Origin: a virus
Strand: one strand, 5' to 3'
DNA length: 64,000 bases
Virus record (IMG/VR): IMGVR_UViG_3300027985_000978
Coordinates: 1 to 64,000 of that record
Every line of letters begins with the position of its first letter. Within the stretch, counting starts at the first letter, position 1. The notes beneath the pieces were generated by a model, which was not told where the DNA came from, did no database searches, and saw only the letters and a list, made by a program, of their open reading frames with translations. This document shows positions 14,764-24,600 of this stretch, in pieces. The position numbers and the translations under genes were made by a program.

Positions 14764-14954
14764 AAAAAACGGCCTGAATCGTCTAGACAACGAATTCCGG
14801 CTCATGAATTGATGAACTGAAGTCAACCCATGCACACATACAGAATAGGTGAGGCTGTATGCGGGATACTCTATGTATCTTGTTAATGAGTTTAACACAC
14901 CCGATCTGTAGCTCAAGTGTTCATGTGGTGATTTCACTATTTTTAGGTGAAATT

Positions 14955-15752
14955 ATGAGCAACACAACCAAAGTAAACCACAGTCACAAGATCGTTCTGC
15001 AAGCCCAATCATTTTCTTTCTGTAAAGCTGGACAGGTTTTACTCGCAATCGCTTATCACGCCAAGAAACCAGAAAAATCAGGTGAAGGCTGGCGCTGCTT
15101 TCCAAGTCGTCAAAAAATCGCTGAATTAACAGGCATGGTTGAACGTACCGTGTTTACTCAAACTGAACGCCTGATCAAGGCTGGTTTAATCAAAATTATT
15201 AAAAATGGAAAGAAAGGGATAGCGAACGTTTACGAGTTAAATCTTGATTTACTCTTTAATCCAACTGCTCATGTATTCTTCACTCTGACCAACAAAGAAG
15301 AAACTAGCGAATCACAAGCCATTGTAAGGATGTCTAAAGAACGCTCTGAGAACGGTCTGAAGAAACACCTTGCAAAGATAGGTATCATTAAAAACAACCA
15401 AAAAACTTATCCACAACCTACGCAAAATCCGATCCAACCAAAAACCGGATATACAGGCACAACCAGTGATCAAAACGATCCGAGTAACAGTACAAGACTT
15501 AAAGATCTTAAAGAGAACAACGCGCAAGGCGCGACCCCTTCCCCTTTTATGAATTTTTCAAAACGAGCCATTGAGATGATCGCTGAATCAATCAAGTGCC
15601 AGTTAAGCAAGGCAAACGACACAATCAACCGCCTATCAACCGGTTCTGGCACTGAAAGCGAACTAACCCAAGCGTTTAATGACCTAAATCGTATCAATGC
15701 AGACATTGAACGCTATACGCCAGTAGCGCAGCACTACGGGATAGCGATATAG
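14955..15752 (+). CDS. Replication initiator-like protein with winged helix
   Basis: 265 residues from ATG 14955, with AGGTGA just upstream; the longer frame from 14859 lacks a ribosome site. Residues about 10-100 form a helix-turn-helix/winged helix of the HTH_36 type used by plasmid and phage initiators (CFPSRQKIAELTGMVERTVF, then LIKAGLIKIIKNGKKG). Residues 140-185 are a Gln/Pro/Thr/Asn linker whose DNA holds a perfect DnaA box and short repeats, so the origin may lie inside the gene as in lambda O and P1 repL. The C-terminal 80 residues are helical. It is not obviously a RepL-family sequence, so equivalence to P1 RepL is by position and role only. Confidence 0.7.
   Translation: MSNTTKVNHSHKIVLQAQSFSFCKAGQVLLAIAYHAKKPEKSGEGWRCFPSRQKIAELTGMVERTVFTQTERLIKAGLIKIIKNGKKGIANVYELNLDLLFNPTAHVFFTLTNKEETSESQAIVRMSKERSENGLKKHLAKIGIIKNNQKTYPQPTQNPIQPKTGYTGTTSDQNDPSNSTRLKDLKENNAQGATPSPFMNFSKRAIEMIAESIKCQLSKANDTINRLSTGSGTESELTQAFNDLNRINADIERYTPVAQHYGIAI
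15395..15446. other. Candidate replication origin: DnaA box and short direct repeats inside rep
   Basis: TTATCCACA at 15407-15415 is a perfect DnaA box. It is flanked by CAACCAAAAA at 15395 and again at 15435 (period 40). The region encodes a low-complexity linker, so the DNA sequence is free to serve as an origin. Confidence 0.55.
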
Positions 15753-15766
15753 GCTGGTGAAGGGAT

Positions 15767-15789
15767 TAGCGCCCCATGTCGAGGCGCTA
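15767..15789. terminator. Inverted repeat between convergent genes
   Basis: TAGCGCC - CCATGTCGA - GGCGCTA lies between rep (+, ends 15752) and the protease gene (-, ends 15800). There is no T run, so it is a weak or factor-dependent terminator. Confidence 0.45.
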
Positions 15790-15799
15790 CGATTGCGGG

Positions 15800-16792
15800 T
15801 TACTGGTAGCCTTTAAACTTCTTGCCGAAGATAACTGCACCAGCTGGCACTTTGTCGGTAGTCACTGGTGAAACGCTGGTGACGCGATTAGCTTTACCAA
15901 GCGGCAAAGTGTCTAACTGAATTCCGGACACGGACTCTAAGAACTGGCGGAAAATCAGCGCGTCTTCTGGTGTTTTCATTGCAGCCATAGCACGGCGCTG
16001 TTCATCTGAGAGCATGACCGGAAACTGATCGAGAGATTCAAGGATCAGGGTTTCCCGTTGTTTCTCGCGCTGGTTGAGTTCTGTTTGTGCAGCGTCCAGA
16101 TCGCGCTTTAACTGTGCTGATGCTTGTTTACCTTCAAGTAACATGCCGTTAAGCATGAATACATCGAATTCAGCATTACGCGCCGCTTCAGCTGCAAGAG
16201 ATACGCGATTCCATGAATCAAGGAACATACGATCAGCCTGAATGCCGCGCTGTTGCAGATTGTGAATGATCAGATCGTCAACGGTTGAAACCCCAACTGA
16301 TTCAAACATGGATTGCTGGCGATCATTGGGGATAAAGTTTGGCTGATTCACATAATCGAAACCGAAGAACTGGCGCGGATAGTCTGCACCGTTGCTGGTT
16401 GCACCGGTACAGGCCCATGACCAGCCACCCGCCTGAGATTCAAGCATGGACTGAACAATCAGGCCGCTGGTTGTGTCCATCACTTCCTGAGTATGCGCAA
16501 TGTTGCCTGAATCGTCAGCTTCGATAGACACGGTGAAGTTTGCCGGTACGTTCTGGATAGCAACGGCTTTACCTTCAATCATGACAACTTCAAATTCTGA
16601 AGGTTTCATTTTGTTGGTAGCCTGCCGGACACCATGACCAAAGTAGCCGTACAGTTCGCCCAGCTTTAACCCTTCTTGCGTCTGTGCGGATTCGAGCATG
16701 GCTTTAACCGCGTGCAACACATAACGGCGGCCATTGCCACCAGCACGGCCTTCTTTGTAGATATTAAATTCATCATTAACGCGAATAGGCAT
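15800..16792 (-). CDS. pro: Prohead (head maturation) protease
   Basis: 330 residues, immediately downstream of the portal gene with a 2-base gap. The N-terminal 170 residues contain the beta-rich protease-like part with the conserved-looking GELYGYFGHGVR, GNIAHTQEVMDTTSG and GGWSWACTG segments; S and H residues here could form the catalytic site. A coiled coil (about 220-265) follows and may act as a scaffold. Position next to the portal and opposite darB matches P1 pro-prt. I infer cleavage of capsid and internal head proteins during maturation. Confidence 0.7.
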   Translation of the reverse strand: MPIRVNDEFNIYKEGRAGGNGRRYVLHAVKAMLESAQTQEGLKLGELYGYFGHGVRQATNKMKPSEFEVVMIEGKAVAIQNVPANFTVSIEADDSGNIAHTQEVMDTTSGLIVQSMLESQAGGWSWACTGATSNGADYPRQFFGFDYVNQPNFIPNDRQQSMFESVGVSTVDDLIIHNLQQRGIQADRMFLDSWNRVSLAAEAARNAEFDVFMLNGMLLEGKQASAQLKRDLDAAQTELNQREKQRETLILESLDQFPVMLSDEQRRAMAAMKTPEDALIFRQFLESVSGIQLDTLPLGKANRVTSVSPVTTDKVPAGAVIFGKKFKGYQ

Positions 16793-16794
16793 AA

Positions 16795-18471
16795 TTATTT
16801 TTCTCCGAGTAAATTGATAATTTGGGAGTGAATGAGGTCTTGTAAATAACCATCAAAGCCTTCAGATCCGCCGTGATAACCTACGGACTCCATGAACCCT
16901 TCCCCGCCTGCATTTTTTGCTGCGCTGGCAAGGTCTTTGATGATTTGGTCTGTTTTGTCTTGATCGATGCGGATAATGTCTGTCAGAACTAAACGCTTGA
17001 ATGATTCAGAACCGGCTAATCTGCCGTTTTCGATAGTGTCTAACAGGGTAGCCAAAGCAGTGGCGTAAGCCGTTCTGACTTCGGTTGCATCTGCCTGTTC
17101 CTGCTCAATGGCGGTATTCAGAGAATGGAAACGAATATCAATCGGGCGTGCTGTACCGGCTGGAAAGACTTTGCCGTACTTATAGGCCATATGAATATCA
17201 ATCAGACGATTGACCGCGTTCACAACGCCCACACGTAACCAGTTCGCCCGAATTGTGGCTTGAATGGATGTTCTGAAGAAGCCCCCATCTCCGAGTCCAC
17301 CACTCATAAGATCACCCCATCCGAGCATGGACACGTCGATCCCAAGTCCCGCACTCATGCGTTTGAGGTGAAACATGATATCTTCAATGTGCTGGATATC
17401 TGGCGACACGGTTTGTGTGTCGATGCTAACGCCACCTTTTGAGCCGGAAAGGTTCGGGATAATGCTGTTCCAGACCGAAGGAATAAGCCCTTTCTGACGC
17501 CCCTTGCGGTATGCCGCTTCTAAGTCTTTGCGTAGCTGTGTACCAACCATATTCAGATAGGACGCTGCACGGGCCGGATCTAAATTGTCCATGCCAAGGG
17601 CAATAAACCGGTCAATACGAGAGGCGTTATAGCGTGAGCCCTTCAGACTTCTGATCGCGTCGGACAGGTCACACCATGCCGGATATGCAAACTCAAGAAA
17701 TGATGTGCCGTAGTCTTGCGTTTCGATAGGCACGCGACGGTGCAGATCGTCATATAACGAATACTGTTTACCCGTCTGGTTGAATGGCTCTTTAAAGATA
17801 TTTGGTTGCCAGTACGGAACACGCAACGCCACCAGTTGCCACGGCTCAACTAATCGAACTTCCCCGCCGTTCACCTGTTCTTTCAGGTATTCAGACGTAT
17901 AGCCAGCACACTGACCGCCGCGCACGTACTCGCGTATATGCTGGGCCATCGTGTAATAGCTGGATTCGATATCGAACACGCCGCGCTTATTGTCTGCATA
18001 GGGCCGGATATAGTGCGTCCCAAAGGCAGCCATGATCTTACACCATGACGGTAAACCCTGATTTAACAGCACGCCCAGCTCTGCCTGAAGGCTGGCCGCC
18101 AGCTCTTTGAATTCTGGTGTCTTGCTGGTGATTTCAAGAATATTTCCGGTCTGACTATCAACACTTAGCGCGTGTGATATGTGCATGTCCAGTGCGCCGG
18201 ACAGAACCGGATCACAGACCATATCCTGAATAAGCCCGTACTTAGCAAAACGATCATCCGGCATCTTTTTATCTGCCATCCAATCCATTGTACCGGTTGC
18301 GCTGGTGGCGCTGTTACCGCTCGGATCAGTTGGCGTGTTATTTAGGCCATACATGACATTTGTACCGCCAGCCAGTAGCGGCAATGACGGATCGTCTACA
18401 TCGGCGGGGTTATACCCGCTAAAGGCTTGCTGAAATAAACTAACAAGCCCCTTTTTTGGTTTGTCTGCCAT
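16795..18471 (-). CDS. prt: Portal protein
   Basis: 558 residues from the ATG at 18471 (MADKPKKGLV), with GTGGGGG directly upstream; the frame is open to 18501 but the later ATG has the ribosome site. Length and features fit a phage portal: N-terminal flexible part, a KMPDDRFAKYGLIQDMVCDP segment, a central conserved region with SRIDRFIALGMDNL and a long C-terminal helix region. It is transcribed towards the protease gene and divergently from darB, across a 130-base gap containing an operator-like element and a Chi site. The dodecameric portal is the channel for packaging and ejecting DNA. Confidence 0.75.
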   Translation of the reverse strand: MADKPKKGLVSLFQQAFSGYNPADVDDPSLPLLAGGTNVMYGLNNTPTDPSGNSATSATGTMDWMADKKMPDDRFAKYGLIQDMVCDPVLSGALDMHISHALSVDSQTGNILEITSKTPEFKELAASLQAELGVLLNQGLPSWCKIMAAFGTHYIRPYADNKRGVFDIESSYYTMAQHIREYVRGGQCAGYTSEYLKEQVNGGEVRLVEPWQLVALRVPYWQPNIFKEPFNQTGKQYSLYDDLHRRVPIETQDYGTSFLEFAYPAWCDLSDAIRSLKGSRYNASRIDRFIALGMDNLDPARAASYLNMVGTQLRKDLEAAYRKGRQKGLIPSVWNSIIPNLSGSKGGVSIDTQTVSPDIQHIEDIMFHLKRMSAGLGIDVSMLGWGDLMSGGLGDGGFFRTSIQATIRANWLRVGVVNAVNRLIDIHMAYKYGKVFPAGTARPIDIRFHSLNTAIEQEQADATEVRTAYATALATLLDTIENGRLAGSESFKRLVLTDIIRIDQDKTDQIIKDLASAAKNAGGEGFMESVGYHGGSEGFDGYLQDLIHSQIINLLGEK

Positions 18472-18531
18472 CAATCCCCCACGGGTTGAGGCTAGGTGCA
18501 ATCGGGCGAATTGCTAAGGACGGGAGCCGAC

Positions 18532-18566
18532 TGTCAAGATCCACCAGCCGAACTGATTAGGATGAT
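18532..18566. promoter_or_regulatory. Divergent prt/darB control region with TGATTAGGA element, copy f
   Basis: TGATTAGGATGAT at 18554-18566 (+) lies about 40 bases before the darB start. TTGACA on the minus strand (18537-18532) could be the -35 of the portal promoter. A Chi octamer (18541-18548) sits between them. Confidence 0.55.
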
Positions 18567-18603
18567 AGCATTAATGAACCTGTCAACGTAAAAAGGGCAT
18601 TAA

Positions 18604-21600
18604 ATGAACGCTATCGTAAGCAAGGCGGTTGCGTCTGTAATAGCGGCTCGAACACTTGAGCAGCTGTTAGGGACGTATGACGCGCTATTTCCATTACTCC
18701 ACCAGCAGGACGAACCAGCGCCAGTGTTTGGCGTAGAAAAACAATCTGGTGTATCCATCGAACGAACACGAAAAGAAGCGAACGCGGCGGCGCAAGCTAT
18801 TCTGAAGCGTGTCGGAACCGATCACACGTTACTGACCGAAGAAGACAAAGCTGTTCTACGCCAGTATTCAGGGTTAGGCGGGATTGGTGGCTCTATCCAT
18901 GAATACTACACGCCGCAATGGGTGGCCGAAGGCATTTGGGACGCTATGGCCGCCAATGGCATGGGTGCGGGTAACTTCTTGGAACCGTCAGCCGGTGCGG
19001 GTGTTTTCCACGGAACCAAACCACGCGGCGCAATCATGACCGCAACCGAAATCGATCAAACCAGCTCACAGATCAACCAGCTGTTACACCCTGAAGATCG
19101 CGTCAACAATTCATCCTTTGAAACGCTGGCTGTCAGTTCTGAAGATGGAACGTGGGACGGTGTAGTGGGTAACGTTCCTTTCGGTGAAACTCGCGGTAGT
19201 TATGGCGCACTCGATCCAGAATACGCGCATGTAAAGTATGTCGATGCGTATTTTGTCACTCGTATGCTGGACAAAATCAAAGCCGGTTCGATGATGTGCG
19301 TAGTAGTTCCAATGCGTATCGTGTCCGGCGCAAAATTTAAAGCGTTCCGCAAAGAAATATCTCTCAAGGGCGAATTCTTAGGTGCACACCGTTTGCCGTC
19401 TGGAACGTTCAGCAACAACGGAACGGATACCGCCACAGATATTCTTGTCATGCGTAAGCATCCAGAAGAGTTTTCAGATTTGGTGAACTCACGAAAAACC
19501 ACCGATCTGAAAGCGGCTAACGTGTTATGGGATACATTCATCAATGGCAAATGGTTTGAGACCTCCGAAGGGAAACGTTTTATCCACGGTGAACAATCTA
19601 CAACCGGATCAGGAAAGTTTGCCCGTGAAGTAGTTGATCGGGGAAATATCACTAATGCACAGATCAAAGAGAAATTAGCGCACAAGTTTGAAAGCCGTAT
19701 TGATTGGTTATCACTGGAACTGTCAGAACCAGTTGCGCCGGTTTACGGTGAAGGTGACGAACGCCTGATTAATGGCCGCTGGAACCGTCTTGTCAATGGT
19801 CAATGGCAGGTTATTTCCCTGACTGCAAGCGACGGTGACACAATCGACGCGGGAACGTATGGCGTGAACTCTATCAGCCAGCTAACCACCATGATTAATC
19901 AATCCCCACTGAATGCACTGGAACTGTCATACGATCAAGTTATGGCTGTTGCGCGTGACTTCCCACGGGTGACAGAAGGCGTGATCGCTGATGCTATTAA
20001 ACTTGCGAACGCACAAGATCCGAAGTATCGAGAGCGCATTATCCGTGGCGTGCTGATTGGTCAGCGTATCCGCGACATGAACGACGAAGTGAACCAGACC
20101 GGCATAATTCCGATTGCTACCGCAGCTGAATTGCGCGACTTGGTGAACAACGAGATCGGAAAATATGGTGTTTCAGCTGGTGATAAGAAGATCGCAGCGC
20201 TAACCGGTGGCACTTCTGCCGCTGGCGCATGGAACCAGTTTGTTAGTGCAACGGATATCAACGGCAAATTCTCTGCCCTGCTTACCGGTACACTGCAACG
20301 CGGGGACACGAAAGCCTTTGATGATACCGACGCATCCCAAACTGTCGCCTATTTGTTCGGTCAATTAAACCTGAACCCTGTCGATTTAAGCGACTTTAAC
20401 GATCTGTACCGTGGCGCAACTCCACCTACCCTGTCAGACCTTGCCAAAGTATCCGGTATCGCTATCACACCAGACGGCATGTTAGCGCCAATGGATCGGG
20501 CAACGTGCGGAAATGTCGTTGAAACAACCAACAAACTGATCGCAGCAATGGCAACCACCAGCGATCCGGCGATTCTCAGTAACTACCAAGCGCAGTTAGA
20601 CATGATTAACAAGCGCCGTAAGTGGTCTAAAGTCGATGACATTGAGATCACCATGTCTGCTAAATGGCTGCCGCGCCGCTATGCGCTCGATTTCCTGAAA
20701 GAAGTCGGTTATGAGGCTTTTGAATACTCAAAAGTGACCGACGTTGACGGCGAACTGGTTGATGACAAGGAATACAACGGCTTTGATGGTGTCTTCAGTG
20801 GCTACGGTATCCGTGATGGGAAAAAGCGCTCAAACCAAAACGAGCAGTTTGAACGCCAGTTAGAGAACTATCTAAACGGGGTAACAGTTCGATCCAGTGA
20901 TGCTGCCGCAGCTGCCGGTTATCGCGCCCGTATTGCTGATATCGAGAAGCGTTTTGCAATCTGGATTCGCCAGCATGATGACGTTCAGAAACTAACCGAT
21001 CTCTACAATGACAAATTCAATGGATACGTCCCATTTGATCATCATGATGGTGATTTAGAGCTAGGGGACGATTACCTGTCCGGTAAAGTTGTGCCGTTCG
21101 GTTATCAGTGTTCTGGCGTGCGCCGTCTGTCTGAAGATGGGCGCGGGATTCTGGCGTTTGATACCGGCCTTGGTAAAACTGCATCTGCCCTGTCGCTGGT
21201 GGCGTATAACACGAAGCTGGGCCGCGCTAAACGTACTGCAATCGTCGTCCCGCTGGCTGTGTTCGAGAACTGGTATCACGAAGCAAAAACAGTTTATAGC
21301 GCAAAATTCTTTGAACAGTGTTTGTTTGCTGGCATTGAACCGGTACACACTCAAGACGGCATGATTGAGCAGGAAGCCGTACTGGATGACGAAGGCAACC
21401 CACGAACCGGCGCGAACGGTGAACCACTGACCCGCGATAAGCTCCGCCAGCTGTCCGGCGCTGAAATCACAGCACGCATGAACTCAATTCCGCAAACAAA
21501 CAAAGCTGTCGTTGTCATGACTAAAGAGCAGTTTGCATCTATTCCTATGCGCCCTGAATCAATCGAAGCGCGTTCAGAAAAGATGGTGGACTTGGGTATT

Positions 21601-24600
21601 GATTCCGGCAAGCTGCAAGCAATGGCTAAGAACCACACGCAAGCCATGAAAAAAGAGCGTGCCAAGGAAAAAGCCGCTGACACTGGAACCCTGAAAAAGC
21701 TCGATATTCCTTACTTCGAAGATATGGGATTCGATAACGTCGTGATCGACGAAGGCCATAACTACCGGAACAGCTACAAGGCAGGCCGCGAAAGCAGCAA
21801 ACTTGCTTATTTGCCAACGGCGCAATCAGCAAAAACAGCTATCGATCTGGCGGTTAAATCTGACTATCTGCGCAACAAGTACGACGGGCGCGGCGTCACC
21901 TTGCTGACCGCAACCCCAACGGTGAATAGTCCGATCGACATTTTCAACATGCTCTCTCACGTATTAAGCCCTGAAGAATGGCAGGCTTACGGTATCTATG
22001 ACGCTGACGACTTTGTGAAAGTATTCGGGGAAACCGAAGAAGTCATGGTGCAGAAACTATCCGGCCAAGTTGAGAACAAGCAAGGCTTAACAGGGTTTAA
22101 AAACTTAACCGGCCTACGCTCACTCTTCCACCGCTGGGTAAATCTGAAAGACGCTAAATCAGTGTCAGATACGGTCAAAATCCCTGAACTGGACGAGCAG
22201 AAAACTGAAGCGCCAATGACTGAAGAACAAGCGCAAATCTATGAAACATTGCGTAAACGCGCCGAAGACCTTAGTCACGCTAAAGCATTAGGCATTGTCG
22301 AAACAGACGAAAACGGCTGGCCGATCCCTGAAGATTCTATCTTTGCCATTATTCGAGACATGGATCGCGTCTGTACTGATACTGACTTGTATTACAAGAC
22401 TATGACGTTCCGATTCCCAGCAAACAAGCTGGAAGAGGTTAAGCAGCTGGCCGCCGATTTACCCACTTCAAAAACTATCAAAGCAACTGCCAGTGACAAA
22501 GAGGATGAAGAGGCCGACACGGAAAGTTTAACCACGGATAGCGGCGCTAAAATCACCCCCGACGAGCACGCGGTTACATTGGTTGTTCACGAAGCGTTTG
22601 AAGATGAAGTCATGAAGCGACTGAAAAAGTTCGGACTTGATAAGAAAGACGTTTCACACCCCGTTACACCAAAATATGCGCGTCTGTTGGAAAACCTGAA
22701 AAATGCCTATGAGAACGGCGGCAAACAGATCATCTTCACTGAAGAAAAGAGCCAGCATAACAAGTTAGAGCGCATCATTGCGCATCACTTGGGGATTCCA
22801 TCTGAAGAAATCAGCATCATCAATGCTGCCACCGTCAAGGGTAAAGGATCTGAAGATGATTTACGCGGATTAGAACTGATTGGTGCAGCCTTCAACGAAG
22901 GCAAAGTAAAAATCCTGATCTGTAACAAAAAAGCCGAAGTGGGCGTGAACTTGCACCACGGCACAACTGATATCCATCACCTGACCTTGCCTTGGACACC
23001 TGCAAGCATTAAGCAGCGTAACGGGCGCGGCGCTCGCGTGGGTTCAAAGCAAGACAAGGTGCGCGTCTGGTATTACGTGGGTAAAGGTTCGTTTGATGAA
23101 TTCCGCTTAGAAACACTGAAACACAAGGCGAACTGGCAAAATGAACTATTCACCTCCGATGCGGAACGCATGAAAAATGCCGACGCAGACGATGGCGCAG
23201 AAGCATCTTTGCTACTGGCTCAAGACCCTGAACAGCGTAAAGCGCGTATCGCAGAGAACCAGCGTAAAGCTGAAGAGAAGATCAAACAGGCGGCAATAAT
23301 CCGCGCCAATATCGACCTGCACAACTTCCTGAAAGCGGCGCATGATGCAGCTGGCGATCCTGAAGTGGTAGCCCGTGATTTAGAGCAGGCCAAGGCATTA
23401 ATGGCAACGCTAAACCGGACGTATCAGAACGCGGTAAATAACGCCAATCAAAACCGTGAATATGCAGCTGAGTCTACTACCATGAAAGACTGGTATCTCA
23501 GAAATGCAAAAGACTATGATCGAAAAGCTAAAGCCGCTCTGCCTAAGCTGAACAGCGCCCGAAAAGACGTTGCACGCTTAGAGCGTCAGTCTACCCGTAT
23601 CGCTTCAGCCACCAGCACAATGAAACGCTTACGGCCTGAACTGGAACGCGCCCAGCGTGACAACCTGTTAGAGATCACCAGTGACCTGTTAGACAACGGT
23701 AGCCAATACCTGACAGACGGCAAGAAACTAATCAAGGCTGGAAGCATCTATAACAGCGTATCCGGTGGCAAAATTGCGCGTGTCGAATCATTCAACTTTG
23801 ACACCAAATCAGCCGAAGTCACGTTGCTGTACCTGAAGGGCGAATACCAAAGCAGCAAGTTAAATACGACGACTTGGTGGGGGCTTGAGATTTTCGGCAA
23901 CGAAACCAGTATCAGCATGTCCGAGATAGAAAAACTTCAGAAAATGATGAGCTCACTGGATCTGACCAAAGCGGTTGAGTTACTGGATAAAGCCGAGTTC
24001 AGCGAATACTTACAAGATGGAACACTGACGCTAACCGGTAGCGGTTATGTTTTTTATGATGATGAAGCTGGGTTCCAGTATGAATCGTCGTACAGGATGG
24101 ATAAGAAAGACCTGTCAAAAGTCATCTATCCAGATCCAAAAGATGAAGCGCTGAAGGCGAAAATGGCCGCGTGGCTGTTGAAAGATCGCAGCATGTTAAG
24201 CGACTACCGCTCCGAATATAACTGGATCAAGGCGGTATTCGGTGACAAGCCAACTCAGGCGGTGGAGAACTACGGGGTTAAAGCGCCAGAGCAAGTCATT
24301 AATGAGTGGCTGGCAGGCCGTATGAAAGCCTACAAGGATGCAGCTGACACACAAGGCGAATTGGAGAAACTGAACCGGCTTGAATCTAATGTTTATGGAT
24401 GGAGTTTTGATTCATTCGCATGGCGAAACATGGAAACCCCGCCAGAATATCAGAATATCAGTGACTTTGAGGCTGCCGTTCAGCGTGGTAAAGAGATCCT
24501 GAAGTCTGAAGCCAAGACACTGACTGATGCAGCACAGGCGCGTGCAGCGACGAAATGGCAGGCGAAATGGACGATTGCAGAATCTCAGACACCAGACCAG

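Larger units (their letters stand above)
14457..14954. other. Non-coding structured region upstream of the replication initiator
   Basis: About 500 bases with no convincing gene on either strand. From left to right it holds a + strand terminator (about 14500-14528), a Chi site (14553), a strong minus-strand terminator (14638-14664), a 29-bp near-palindrome containing TGATTAGGA (14674-14702), four GATC sites within 58 bases (14702-14759), an 8-bp inverted repeat GGGTGATC/GATCACCC (14734-14763), and then AT-rich sequence to the rep start. The arrangement suggests replication control DNA and possibly a small minus-strand RNA. Confidence 0.6.
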
